A stretch of 64,000 bases of DNA, from contig JAHWKK010000005.1 of assembly GCA_019347945.1 (NCBI GenBank), positions 1 through 64,000 on the forward strand. The letters run 5' to 3'. Below the pieces are notes generated by a model. It saw only the letters and a list, made by a program, of their open reading frames with translations. It made no database searches and was not told the origin of the DNA. Positions 19,071 through 27,845 of this stretch are shown here, piece by piece (the stretch's first letter is position 1; each line of letters starts with the position of its first letter). A program made the position numbers and the translations under genes. The stretch comes from Acidobacteriota bacterium (GTDB taxonomy: Bacteria > Acidobacteriota > Thermoanaerobaculia > Gp7-AA8 > JAHWKK01).

Positions 19071-22000
19071 CTATGCCTGCGCGATGCGACGGAGGGTCCG
19101 CGCCGCGACCGCGAGCATCGAAAGATCCATCGCGGACGCGGAGCGGAGCTCGGTGAGCACACGCTCGGTTCTCTCGACCACCGGCCCACGTTCGGCGAGC
19201 CACTCTGCAATCGCGACTTCCACCTCGCCATTCGGTGAGCTCGCGAGGATGTCGCTGGCGATGTCGCTCTGGTACCCGAAAAGGTCGTCGATCAGGCCCG
19301 CGAGGGCGGCTCTCTGCCAGGCGGATTCGGCAGCAATCCCCGAAGCCGCCTCGCGCAATGCATCGAAACCGAGACGCGCCCCGAGGTCGAAGTAGACCTT
19401 GCCCGCTTCCCGGACGTCACGATCGGTCCTCATCGCAATCCGGACGATGTCGGGAAACGAGCCGACGATATCGAGACTCGCGAGGCGGTTCGCGAGCGAT
19501 TTCGGGATGCCCAGCATTTCGTGATCCCGCGCCTCCTCGCGCAACGAAAGGAGTCTTTCGTCAGACAGCGTGTCGTCGAGGGATTTCGCCAGCGTCATGA
19601 TGCGCTCGTTGAAATTCTGCTGATTACGCGTGATGTCGAGGTCCTCGACGGTTCGCAACAGCCACCGGGTGGTCCGCTCGAGCAGACCCTGCATTGCGAT
19701 GAACATGTCGGTCTGCATTCCGGAGGCGACTTTGTTGTCGAGGCCCTCGATCTTCGCCCAGGTCTTCCGCATCGCGAAGGCATCCCGCGCGATCGTGTAA
19801 GCCCTGGCGATGTCACTGACTGTCCGGCCCGTTTCCTCGATCATCTGAGACACGAACGTAGCGCCGACACGGTTGACCATGCTGTTGGTGACATGAGTCG
19901 CAATGATCTCGCGTCGGAGCCGGTGTTGCTCGATCGCCTCCCGATAGCGTTCGCGCAGCTCCATAGGAAAGTAGAGGAGCAGATCTTTGACCAGAAGCGG
20001 GTCATCAGGGAGGTTCGACTCCAGCAGCTCTTCGTATGTGTCGATTTTCGCGTACGCCAGCAGGACCGCGATCTCGGGTCTGGTGAGGCCCTGACCGGCG
20101 GTTGCACGCTCGGTGATCTCTTCGTCGTTCGGCAAAAACTCCAGCGCGCGATCGAGTCTCCCTTTCCTCTCGAGCAACTTCATCAGACGAGCATGCTGAT
20201 CGAGGATCTCGGGGGCAAGTCTTTCGATGACGCTGATCGCCTGGGTCTGCTGGTAATTGTCCCTGAGAACCAGCTCGGCAACCTCGTTGGTCATGTCGGC
20301 AAGAAGCTCGTTGCGCTGGGTCTGGTCGAGGGCACCCTGGCGCACCCGCGTATCCAGCGCAATCTTGATGTTGACCTCGTGATCGGATGTGTCGACCCCG
20401 GCCGAATTGTCGATGGCGTCCGTATTGATCTTTCCGCCTCTCCGAGCGAACTCGATCCGGGCTTCCTGAGTAAATCCGAGATTTGCGCCCTCGCCCACCA
20501 CCCGTGTACGAAGCTCGTCCGCATTGACTCGCAGCGCGTCGTTCGCACGGTCGTGAGCTTCGGCATGAGTCTGCTCGCTCGACTTCACGTACGTTCCGAT
20601 CCCGCCGAGCCAGAGGAGATCGACCCTCGCTCGCAGCATCGCCTTGATCAGATCATTGGGAGTCGTCGTTTCCGATTCGAGCCCGTAGAGCTCGCGAATC
20701 TGCGGGGACACCCGGATCGTCTTGGACGACCGATCGAAAACACTGCCTCCCTCGGACATCACTGAACGGTCGTAATCCGCCCATGTCGTTCTCGGTGTGT
20801 CGAACAGACGCTTTCGTTCGTTGAAGCTGGTCGCCGGATCCGGATCGGGGTCGACGAATATGTGCATGTGATTGAACGCACCCACCAGTCGTATGTGCTG
20901 GGAGAGGAGCATCCCGTTGCCGAAGACGTCGCCAGCCATGTCCCCAACTCCGACGACCGTGAAGTCCGCAGCCTGAGTGTCGTGGCCGAGCTCGCGGAAG
21001 TGTCGCTTGACGGCCTCCCAGGCTCCGCGGGCCGTGATTCCCATTTTCTTGTGGTCGTATCCGGCCGAGCCGCCCGACGCGAATGCGTCCCCGAGCCAGA
21101 AGTCATACTCGGCCGCAACTGCGTTCGCGTAGTCGGAAAACGTCGCGGTCCCCTTGTCCGCGGCCACGACCAGATATGAATCATCCGGGTCCCGCCTCAC
21201 GACATTCTTCGGAGGCACGAGAACATCGCCGACCAGGTTGTCCGTCAGGTCGAGCAGGCCTCGAAGAAAGTTCTGATAGCAGTGGATTCCCTCTTCGAGA
21301 AAGGCGTCCCGGTCAGACGCCGGAGGCGCCTGCTTCAGAACGAATCCACCCTTGGAGCCGACGGGTACGATGACCGCGTTTTTCACGATCTGCGCTTTGA
21401 CGAGCCCCAGGATCTCCTGGCGAAAATCCTCTCGCCGGTCGGACCACCGCAAGCCTCCACGCGCGACGCGGCCCCCGCGCAGGTGAACGCCTTCGAAGCG
21501 CGGGGAATAGACGAATATCTCGAACATCGGCTTGGGCGCCGGCATGAACGAGACTGATCTCGAGTCGAATTTCATCGACAGATAGCGTTTGCGTTCGCCA
21601 TTTTCCAGAGGCTGAAAAAAGTTGGTTCGGAGCGTCGCATCGATCACTTCGAGGTAATGCCTCAGAATCCGGTCTTCGTCGACATTGGAGACGCCGTCGA
21701 GATGGCCCTCGATCTGGTCCCGGATCTCGTCGACGCGATCACGCTCCTCCTCGGAGGCTTCAGGATCGAACATGGCGTTGAAGAGCCTGACGAGCAGATA
21801 GGCGATCGTCGGGTTGTTCGCGAGGGTTACCTGCATGTAGGTCTCGCTGAACGTCACTCCGAGCTGTCTGAGGTATTTGCAGTACGCTCTGAGAATGATG
21901 ATCTCGTACCATTCGAGTCCCGCGCACAGCACCAGCCGGTTGAAGCCGTCATCCTCGGTGTCGCCCTTCCAGGCGCGAATGAATGCCTCCTGAAACGGCT

Positions 22001-23876
22001 CTTTGACGGGCGCGATCTCGATGTCCGCCATCGGCATGATCAGGGTGAAATCCCGAATCCGGACGGTCCGCTCCTCTCCCGCGACGTGAAGCTCGTGAGG
22101 TGTCGCCATCTCAACGCGGAGTCCCATGTTCTCGAGCCGCGGGACGATGTCGGAGAGCGCAAGCGGGTCGCCGAGATTGATGAATTTACAGTGCAGATCG
22201 AGCAGTTCTCCCGATTCCTCGCTCGGCTGCTCGTAGAGCTCCACGATCAGATCTCCACGTTCGATGAGCGCATCGATTGACTGAATGTCCCGCACTGCAT
22301 CCGCAGCGGTGAATTTTTCTTTGTAGGCGACCGGAAAAGCTTCGCGGAACCGGGAAAATTGTTCTCGTCCCTCCTCCTCGCCGAGCTTCTCGATCAACAC
22401 CGCCCGAAGGTGGTCGTTCCAGCTTCTGGCAGCTTCCGCGATGAGCGTTTCGACGGCCTTCAGGTCGTACTCGGGGATCTTGCCCGGCTCGGTCTTGACG
22501 ATGAAGTGGGCTCTCGCCAGCGGAGAGTCGGTCATCTGCGTATAGAACGCCGTGACCACGCCGTTGAACGCGACCTCGAGAATGACCCGGATCTTCTCAC
22601 GAAGGTTCGAGTCGTAGTGATCTCGCGGAACGAATACCAGACACGACAGGAACCGCTCGAACACGTCTCGTCGGACGAAGAGCGCGGTCCTCTGCCGCTC
22701 CTGCAGCTGCAGGATCCCGAGGCTCATTTCATAAAGCTCGTCCTCCGTAATCTGGAAGAGCTCGTCCCGCGGCAGCGTCTCGAGTATCTGAGCGAGCGCT
22801 TTTCCCGCATGCGAATTCGGGGCGAGCTCGGCCCTCTCCAGCGTCCTCGAAGCTTTTCTCCTCAGCAGCGGAATGAACTTGACGCTCCGCGAATATGCCG
22901 TCGAGGTGAACAGCCCGAGAAAACGATGCTCGCCGATGACGCGTCCGTCTTCCGCGAAGCGTTTGACGCTGATCCGGTCCATGTGAACCGGTCGATGGAC
23001 GCGACTCCGGCTGTTCGCCTTCGCAACGATGATCATTTCGTTGCGCCGGGCGAACTGGCTGAACTCTTCGGTGAACGGCTGCGCGCCTCTCTCGGCGCTC
23101 TCCGGTCGGACTTCCCGGAGGATACCGAGTCCCGACTCCGGATCGAGCTTCAGATAGTCGTCACCCTTCTCGGTGACGAAGTCGTAGCGGCGGTAGCCGA
23201 GAAACGTGAAATGCTCGTCATCGAGCCATTTGAGGAATTCGACCGCTTCATCGACTTCCTCCTCGGCCACCGGGGGATGTCGCTCGCTTAGCTCCCTGAG
23301 GCTCTCGCGCATCTGCTCCCGCATCGCTTTCCAGTCGCGAACCGCGACGCGAACGTCCGCGAGCACATCGAGGATGCTCGCCCGCATTGATTCGAGAACG
23401 TCGGGGCTGGTCTCCCGGTTGAGCTCCAACTGCATGTACGACTCGGAGATCGGCTCTCCATCGGCGCTCCGTACGCCCTCGGGAGTTCGTCTGATTTCGA
23501 CGACGGGGTGAATCACGAGCTGCAGTGTGTGTTCCGAACTGACGATGGCGGCCGTGATCGAGTCGACGAGAAAAGGCATGTCGTCATTGACGATCTCGAG
23601 AACGGTCCGATCGTGTGCCCATCCACCTTCCTCCGAGGGATTCTTGAATCGGAGTTTCGGCGTGTCGGGTTCTCTTTTCTCGCCAAACTCCCAGAGCGAG
23701 AGCACCGCGCTCAGCAGATTGTCGAGCGAGCGGGGAATGATGTCCGCAGGAGAAACGAGCTCGTAGAATTTTCGAATGAATCGTTCGAGACCGTACTGAT
23801 CCCCCTCGACCGATCTCAGTGCCTTGTCGACGATGTCATCGACGATCTCCGCTTTTCGCGCCTCGTCTGCAATCAC
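19071..23876 (-). CDS. NAD-specific glutamate dehydrogenase, large (180-kDa) class
   Basis: A 1601-residue cytosolic enzyme, the size expected of the L-GDH180 class, which converts glutamate to 2-oxoglutarate and ammonia with NAD+. The N-terminal half holds the ACT-like regulatory regions ('WAHDRTVLEIVNDDMPFLVD' at 69-88). The catalytic half has 'VPVGSKGGFVLK' with the catalytic lysine, the NAD-binding 'VVGVGDMAGDVFGNGML', and 'VGEGANLGFTQEARIEFA'. Translation starts at GTG 23876; no strong SD is visible. It is monocistronic in appearance, bounded by repeat arrays on both sides. With korAB (41-44 kb) it supplies and consumes 2-oxoacids, fitting growth on amino acids. Confidence 0.95.
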   Translation of the reverse strand: MIADEARKAEIVDDIVDKALRSVEGDQYGLERFIRKFYELVSPADIIPRSLDNLLSAVLSLWEFGEKREPDTPKLRFKNPSEEGGWAHDRTVLEIVNDDMPFLVDSITAAIVSSEHTLQLVIHPVVEIRRTPEGVRSADGEPISESYMQLELNRETSPDVLESMRASILDVLADVRVAVRDWKAMREQMRESLRELSERHPPVAEEEVDEAVEFLKWLDDEHFTFLGYRRYDFVTEKGDDYLKLDPESGLGILREVRPESAERGAQPFTEEFSQFARRNEMIIVAKANSRSRVHRPVHMDRISVKRFAEDGRVIGEHRFLGLFTSTAYSRSVKFIPLLRRKASRTLERAELAPNSHAGKALAQILETLPRDELFQITEDELYEMSLGILQLQERQRTALFVRRDVFERFLSCLVFVPRDHYDSNLREKIRVILEVAFNGVVTAFYTQMTDSPLARAHFIVKTEPGKIPEYDLKAVETLIAEAARSWNDHLRAVLIEKLGEEEGREQFSRFREAFPVAYKEKFTAADAVRDIQSIDALIERGDLIVELYEQPSEESGELLDLHCKFINLGDPLALSDIVPRLENMGLRVEMATPHELHVAGEERTVRIRDFTLIMPMADIEIAPVKEPFQEAFIRAWKGDTEDDGFNRLVLCAGLEWYEIIILRAYCKYLRQLGVTFSETYMQVTLANNPTIAYLLVRLFNAMFDPEASEEERDRVDEIRDQIEGHLDGVSNVDEDRILRHYLEVIDATLRTNFFQPLENGERKRYLSMKFDSRSVSFMPAPKPMFEIFVYSPRFEGVHLRGGRVARGGLRWSDRREDFRQEILGLVKAQIVKNAVIVPVGSKGGFVLKQAPPASDRDAFLEEGIHCYQNFLRGLLDLTDNLVGDVLVPPKNVVRRDPDDSYLVVAADKGTATFSDYANAVAAEYDFWLGDAFASGGSAGYDHKKMGITARGAWEAVKRHFRELGHDTQAADFTVVGVGDMAGDVFGNGMLLSQHIRLVGAFNHMHIFVDPDPDPATSFNERKRLFDTPRTTWADYDRSVMSEGGSVFDRSSKTIRVSPQIRELYGLESETTTPNDLIKAMLRARVDLLWLGGIGTYVKSSEQTHAEAHDRANDALRVNADELRTRVVGEGANLGFTQEARIEFARRGGKINTDAIDNSAGVDTSDHEVNIKIALDTRVRQGALDQTQRNELLADMTNEVAELVLRDNYQQTQAISVIERLAPEILDQHARLMKLLERKGRLDRALEFLPNDEEITERATAGQGLTRPEIAVLLAYAKIDTYEELLESNLPDDPLLVKDLLLYFPMELRERYREAIEQHRLRREIIATHVTNSMVNRVGATFVSQMIEETGRTVSDIARAYTIARDAFAMRKTWAKIEGLDNKVASGMQTDMFIAMQGLLERTTRWLLRTVEDLDITRNQQNFNERIMTLAKSLDDTLSDERLLSLREEARDHEMLGIPKSLANRLASLDIVGSFPDIVRIAMRTDRDVREAGKVYFDLGARLGFDALREAASGIAAESAWQRAALAGLIDDLFGYQSDIASDILASSPNGEVEVAIAEWLAERGPVVERTERVLTELRSASAMDLSMLAVAARTLRRIAQA

Positions 23877-23950
23877 TTTTTCTCGCCCCCCGGGAACATC
23901 CGAGAGGTGATTCTCGCACCCCGGCGGACAAAGTGGAAGGCCTGTGGCAG

Positions 23951-23978
23951 GTTGGAGGTTTGAGGTTGGAGGTTGGAG
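23951..23978. repeat. Heptamer tandem array, 4 units, upstream of glutamate dehydrogenase
   Basis: GTTGGAG, GTTTGAG, GTTGGAG, GTTGGAG. It sits about 75 bp ahead of the GTG at 23876, in the likely promoter region, between that gene and the end of the gene at 24090. Confidence 0.85.
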
Positions 23979-24089
23979 GAGCCAGTCAGACGACGCGAAG
24001 CGCCGAGTCTTCGGGGGGCACCGGCGCTGCGCCTGGATTGACCGTAGGCGGGGCGGGTCGGAAGGCTGCGAAAACCGGCTGTGGTCCGG

Positions 24090-25052
24090 TCAACCGGGTG
24101 AGGCGGTCACCACCGCGGCGTCGATTCCTTCGGCGTAAACCATCAGAAATCTGAACGCGCGGATCTCGGGAAGGTCGACGACCGTCTCCTCATCCGCGGT
24201 CGAGATCATCACCGGAGCCACCACCTCGTCGAGCTCGGAACGCTCCAGCGCCATCCGGACCGGAACGGCTCTCGCGGGCCCGGGCTCGAGAATCAGACGC
24301 GGCCTTCCGACGACTTCCCTTCCGAAGTCGAAAAGCGTCCCCGGGACGTGCCGGCTCCCCGCAACGGCGACCCCCGCGATCACCTCGATGTCGGGGAGCG
24401 CTCCCTCCACCGCCATCGCGCTGACCGCGGTGCGCGTATACGTAACGGTCGGCTCGACCTGCCGGACGGCGAGCGAGGGATAGTTCCACTTCCCCACCGG
24501 AGGCGGGCCGAGCGCGATCGGCCGCTCCCCCTCGTCCGGATCCCGAACGAGCAGATCCTCGGTTCGACGCCTGAAAATGCGCCAATCCGTATCCGAGACC
24601 ACCATTGCACCCATCATCGGCCCGAAGTCGATCGAGACGATCAGCCCTCCGACACCCTCAGCACTCCTGCAGGCCACCACGATCCGGTTCACATCCTCCC
24701 GGCGGATGATGTCACTCACATTCCACTGATCGATCGCCTGACGCCCGGCCCAGCCTCCCGCTCCGATCTGGCGCTCGTTCAGATAGAGGGTGTACCAGGG
24801 ATCAGCGCCAATCCGGATGACTGCCCCTCGTGCCTTCGCAGGAACCCGGAAGTTCTTCGTCGCGAAGAATGTGACCGGTTCCTGATCGATGATCGGGCGA
24901 TCCATCCAGATCCACTGGGCGTTGCCCGTCAGCGTGTGAATCTTGCGCTCGTAGAAACCCCTCAGGGAGGTGAAAGACACAAAAGCGGCGAGCGCGAGAG
25001 CTCCGAAACCAAGCCACTTTCGGAGCGAGCTCCGGATTCGACCCTCGATCAA
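24090..25052 (-). CDS. Membrane-anchored protein with a rhamnosidase-N-like carbohydrate-binding domain
   Basis: 320 residues from TTG 25052, in a 4-bp TTGA overlap with the thioesterase stop. One N-terminal transmembrane or uncleaved signal segment (about 13-32) precedes a beta-rich periplasmic part. Residues 40-150 read 'NAQWIWMDRPIIDQEPVTFF', later 'ATKNFRVPAKARGAVIRI' and 'WYTLYLNERQIGAGG', the pattern of the N-terminal jelly-roll of alpha-L-rhamnosidases and related glycosidases. No catalytic (alpha/alpha)6 domain follows, so it may be a binding protein rather than an enzyme. The family name is inferred from this pattern only. Confidence 0.6.
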   Translation of the reverse strand: MIEGRIRSSLRKWLGFGALALAAFVSFTSLRGFYERKIHTLTGNAQWIWMDRPIIDQEPVTFFATKNFRVPAKARGAVIRIGADPWYTLYLNERQIGAGGWAGRQAIDQWNVSDIIRREDVNRIVVACRSAEGVGGLIVSIDFGPMMGAMVVSDTDWRIFRRRTEDLLVRDPDEGERPIALGPPPVGKWNYPSLAVRQVEPTVTYTRTAVSAMAVEGALPDIEVIAGVAVAGSRHVPGTLFDFGREVVGRPRLILEPGPARAVPVRMALERSELDEVVAPVMISTADEETVVDLPEIRAFRFLMVYAEGIDAAVVTASPG

Positions 25053-25453
25053 CCCGCCTTCCCTTCCAGCATCGCGACAATCTCCGCGGAAGCCACCACC
25101 GGCCTGCGCGACCCTCGATCCACCCAGACGTGCTCACTGTAGCCGAGCCCGTGCAGGGTTCCGGCAGAGGAATCGGTGAGCCGGTAATCGAACCTCACTC
25201 TACGGCTTCCGTTGCGGGCCAGCGTGGTTTCGATCCGAACCTCGTCGTCATATCCATAGGGAGCTCGGTACTCGCAATGCACCGCCGTCACGACCAGAAG
25301 ATAACCGCGCTGTTCGATCTCCCGGTAGGTGATTCCGGCCGCCCGGCAGAGGTCCGTCCGTCCAATTTCGAACCATACGATGTAGTTCGAGTGATGGGCG
25401 ATGCCCATCTGATCGGTGTCCTTGTAACGGACTCTGGTGCGGCTTTCAATCAT
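25049..25453 (-). CDS. ybgC: Acyl-CoA thioesterase, YbgC/4-hydroxybenzoyl-CoA thioesterase type
   Basis: 134 residues from ATG 25453: a small hotdog-fold thioesterase. The active-site region 'YKDTDQMGIAHHSNYIVWFE' matches the family pattern (TDxxG-x(3)HxNY-x(3)FE), with Asp as the expected nucleophile or base. An extended frame upstream carries no family homology. Coupled by TTGA to the next gene. In many bacteria this enzyme sits beside Tol-Pal genes; it does not here, so a general acyl-CoA clean-up role is inferred. It is divergent from tdh over 88 bp. Confidence 0.9.
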   Translation of the reverse strand: MIESRTRVRYKDTDQMGIAHHSNYIVWFEIGRTDLCRAAGITYREIEQRGYLLVVTAVHCEYRAPYGYDDEVRIETTLARNGSRRVRFDYRLTDSSAGTLHGLGYSEHVWVDRGSRRPVVASAEIVAMLEGKAG

Positions 25454-25541
25454 GTTTTCCGGGTCCCTCCGTCGGGCGTCGTTCGTGCTAGTGTAGTCGG
25501 TCGCTCGCGCTCCACGGAGGATCAAACTGGCCAGAGAAACG

Positions 25542-26654
25542 ATGAAAGCAGTCGTCAAGACCGAGCCGATCCCCGGACCGGAGGGAACGGACATTCTCGA
25601 CAGGGAGATCCCGAGCCCGGGATCCGACGAGGTCCTCGTTCGAGTCGGTGCGACCGCGATCTGCGGCACCGACAAGCACATTTTCAAGTGGGATGAATCG
25701 ATTCGACGCTCGGTCGTACCTCCTCGAGTCTACGGTCATGAGTTCTGCGGCTTCGTCGAACGGATCGGCGAGGGTGTCCGCAACCCCGCGGTCCAGTCGG
25801 GCGCCTACGTATCGGCGGAGATGCATTCGGTCTGCGGAATGTGCGACCAGTGCAGAACGGGCAACGGCCATCTCTGCGTCAATACGAGGATCCTGGGAGT
25901 CCATGCCGACGGGGCGTTCGCCGAGTTTGTCGTCGTTCCCGCTTCCAACATCATCCCGCTCGACCCGAGGATCGTTCCGCCACGAGTCGGGGCATTTCTC
26001 GACGCTCTCGGTAACGCCGTCCATGCAACGCAGGTTTTCGATCTCGTCGGAAAGACCGTGATGATCACGGGCTTCGGCCCGATCGGCGCAGCTGCAGCCG
26101 CGATCGCCGAGCACTCGGGTGCATCACTGATCATCGTCACCGACATCAGTGACCACGCTCTCGAGACCGCCCGGCGCTGGGCGGCGCATCTGAATTTCCC
26201 GAATCTCCATGCGTTCAACGTCCGGACCACCGACCCGCGCGATGTGCTGGAAGCGGTCCGTGCGCTCACCGGCGGCGGGGTCGACGTGACTCTCGAGATG
26301 TCGGGAGCGCCGTCCGCACTGAACTTCGCGCTCGATGCGGCCCGGATGGGAGGAAGTCTCGCGCTTCTCGGCCTTCCCGCGCAGGAGAGCCTCACGATCG
26401 AAAATTACGCGCGCAACGTCGTTTTCAAGGGGCTGGACCTGCGAGGCATCATCGGCCGGAGGATGTACGACACCTGGGATCGGATGCTTGCGATGCTCGC
26501 CGGTGGCCTCGATGTCTCATGGATCGTGCAGGGAGAATTCGACGGTCTGGATTCGTTCAGCGAGGCGATGGAGCTGTTCGAGACGGGAAATGCGTTGAAG
26601 GTCGTTCTCTATCCCGAGGGGTCCGCGGACGCGATCCGACGCGTCACGAGCTGA
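25542..26654 (+). CDS. tdh: L-threonine 3-dehydrogenase
   Basis: A 370-residue zinc-dependent medium-chain dehydrogenase that oxidises L-threonine to 2-amino-3-ketobutyrate with NAD+. 'TAICGTDKHIFKWDES' with the zinc ligand Cys41 is close to the Tdh signature, 'YGHEFCGFVERIGEG' supplies the second zinc site, and 'CGMCDQCRTGNGHLC' is the structural zinc lobe. The nucleotide site is 'MITGFGPIGAAAAAIAEHSG'. An SD (GGAGGAT) lies about 18 bp upstream, rather far. No kbl (2-amino-3-ketobutyrate CoA ligase) is adjacent. Family paralogs such as sorbitol dehydrogenase are less likely given the motif. Confidence 0.9.
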   Translation: MKAVVKTEPIPGPEGTDILDREIPSPGSDEVLVRVGATAICGTDKHIFKWDESIRRSVVPPRVYGHEFCGFVERIGEGVRNPAVQSGAYVSAEMHSVCGMCDQCRTGNGHLCVNTRILGVHADGAFAEFVVVPASNIIPLDPRIVPPRVGAFLDALGNAVHATQVFDLVGKTVMITGFGPIGAAAAAIAEHSGASLIIVTDISDHALETARRWAAHLNFPNLHAFNVRTTDPRDVLEAVRALTGGGVDVTLEMSGAPSALNFALDAARMGGSLALLGLPAQESLTIENYARNVVFKGLDLRGIIGRRMYDTWDRMLAMLAGGLDVSWIVQGEFDGLDSFSEAMELFETGNALKVVLYPEGSADAIRRVTS

Positions 26655-26662
26655 GCGGCGGA

Positions 26663-27367
26663 TCAGTGGCTCGAGGCGGCTGCCCTGCCGAAACCGCCTC
26701 CGAGCAGCGGGCGCGAGACGGCCACGGCCGACTTCACCAGCACCGGATAGGGATTGACGGTCGTGCTACGGCTGACGATCTGGAAATGGAGGTGGGGTGG
26801 TGTCGTCCGGGCATTTCCCGTGTTACCGACGTATCCGAGCGTCTCCCCCTTCGACACTTCCATCCCCTCGCGCAGCCCTCCGACCCATCGGTCGAGATGT
26901 GCGTAGTAGAACATCGACCCATCGGGAGCACGAAGCCAGATGCATTTGCCTCCGAGTCGCTGCTCGCCGATATAGGTGATCACTCCCGGGCTCACGGCGA
27001 CGACCTTCGTCCCCTTCGGCGCAAAGATGTCGATCCCCTTGTGCTTCCGCTTTCCCGCGTCTCGCGGCGCCCCGAAGCTGTCGCGAAGGTCGCGTCCCCG
27101 GACACCCTCGACTGGAATCATCAGATCGGCCAGAACCGAACCGGGGCGCAACTCCTCTCCGAGCCTTCGTGAGATCGACTTGCCGGTTCTCCGCCAGGCG
27201 TCCCGTTCGTCGAGGACGGCGAGGTCCTCGGCGAGTTGCGCATCGAGGGATGTCCAGTCAGGGTCGACGCGGACGGGGGGCTCGGTCACTGCCGGGCCGG
27301 CAGAAGAGCAGGCCTGCGCGATCAGTGCTGCAGCAAGGACCAACCCGATACGGAGCCTGGACGCCAT
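26663..27367 (-). CDS. M23 family (LytM-type) metallopeptidase, lipoprotein
   Basis: 234 residues. A signal with lipobox-like IAQAC (Cys20) anchors it to a membrane. Residues 85-205 form the M23 domain with a full zinc and catalytic set: His109-x3-Asp113 ('KHKGIDIF'), His157 ('YYAHLD') and His192-x-His194 ('PPHLHFQI'). These predict an active peptidoglycan endopeptidase. A -10-like TACAAT lies 8 bp ahead of the ATG, so the message may be leaderless. It converges with tdh, 8 bp apart. Confidence 0.92.
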   Translation of the reverse strand: MASRLRIGLVLAAALIAQACSSAGPAVTEPPVRVDPDWTSLDAQLAEDLAVLDERDAWRRTGKSISRRLGEELRPGSVLADLMIPVEGVRGRDLRDSFGAPRDAGKRKHKGIDIFAPKGTKVVAVSPGVITYIGEQRLGGKCIWLRAPDGSMFYYAHLDRWVGGLREGMEVSKGETLGYVGNTGNARTTPPHLHFQIVSRSTTVNPYPVLVKSAVAVSRPLLGGGFGRAAASSH

Positions 27368-27375
27368 CCTTCACA

Positions 27376-27381
27376 ATTGTA
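27376..27381 (-). promoter_or_regulatory. Candidate -10 (TACAAT) of the M23 gene, leaderless
   Basis: TACAAT on the minus strand ends 8 bp before the ATG at 27367, placing the expected transcription start at or within a base or two of the start codon. No good -35 was found at 16-18 bp. Confidence 0.4.
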
Positions 27382-27428
27382 GCAAGACGGCGAGCAATGT
27401 GGGAAGAGGCTGTTCCGCCGGGCTCGGG

Positions 27429-27449
27429 GTTTGAGGTTGGAGGTTCGAG
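27429..27449. repeat. Heptamer tandem array, 3 units
   Basis: GTTTGAG, GTTGGAG, GTTCGAG, about 60 bp upstream of the M23 gene's ATG. Confidence 0.8.
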
Positions 27450-27579
27450 GTTTTAAGCCGAAGCACTCGATTCTCGCGTGATCGAGCCGCCGAAGGCGAA
27501 GGATCTGGGGACGGTCGTGGTCAACGTGACCAGCGCCTGCACCGATGATTCACGACCCCCCTGCCCCCCTCGCTTCGCC

Positions 27580-27795
27580 GGGCTCCTAATGAAACGACCA
27601 CGAAATTGTTAGACTTCGACCCTTTTGCAGCGCTTCGCTTGGGCTGATGTCCCACCCTGCAAGGTTCCTCGCTTGCCCGCCCGACCACCCGCTCGGGATG
27701 ACGTCGGTTTGAGTACGCGAGTGCGGTTGTTCCTGCACTCACGGGTGTCATTTGCGATTCACCGTCGCAACGCGCCGGTCAATTGCTCAGGATGG
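27580..27795. repeat. About 215-bp dispersed element, copy A
   Basis: From GGCTCCTAATGAAACGAC to CAATTGCTCAGGATG this stretch matches, in reverse complement, 45661-45871. Shared blocks include CTTTTGCAGCGCTTCGCTTG, GATGTCCCACCCTGCAAGGT, CGCTCGGGATGACG and CGCAACGCGCCGGTCAATTG. No open frame with protein character lies in it. A half copy of the 31068-type palindrome end (GCGAAGGATCTGG) lies just outside, at 27495-27510. Confidence 0.9.
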
Positions 27796-27810
27796 CGAGC
27801 GCTTGGATGG

Positions 27811-27845
27811 CTGCAACCTCCAACCTCGAACCTCGAACCTCGAGC
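27811..27845. repeat. Heptamer tandem array, 5 units, touching a stop codon
   Basis: CTGCAAC, CTCCAAC, CTCGAAC, CTCGAAC, CTCGAGC end exactly at the base before the S41 peptidase stop codon (27846-27848). Confidence 0.88.
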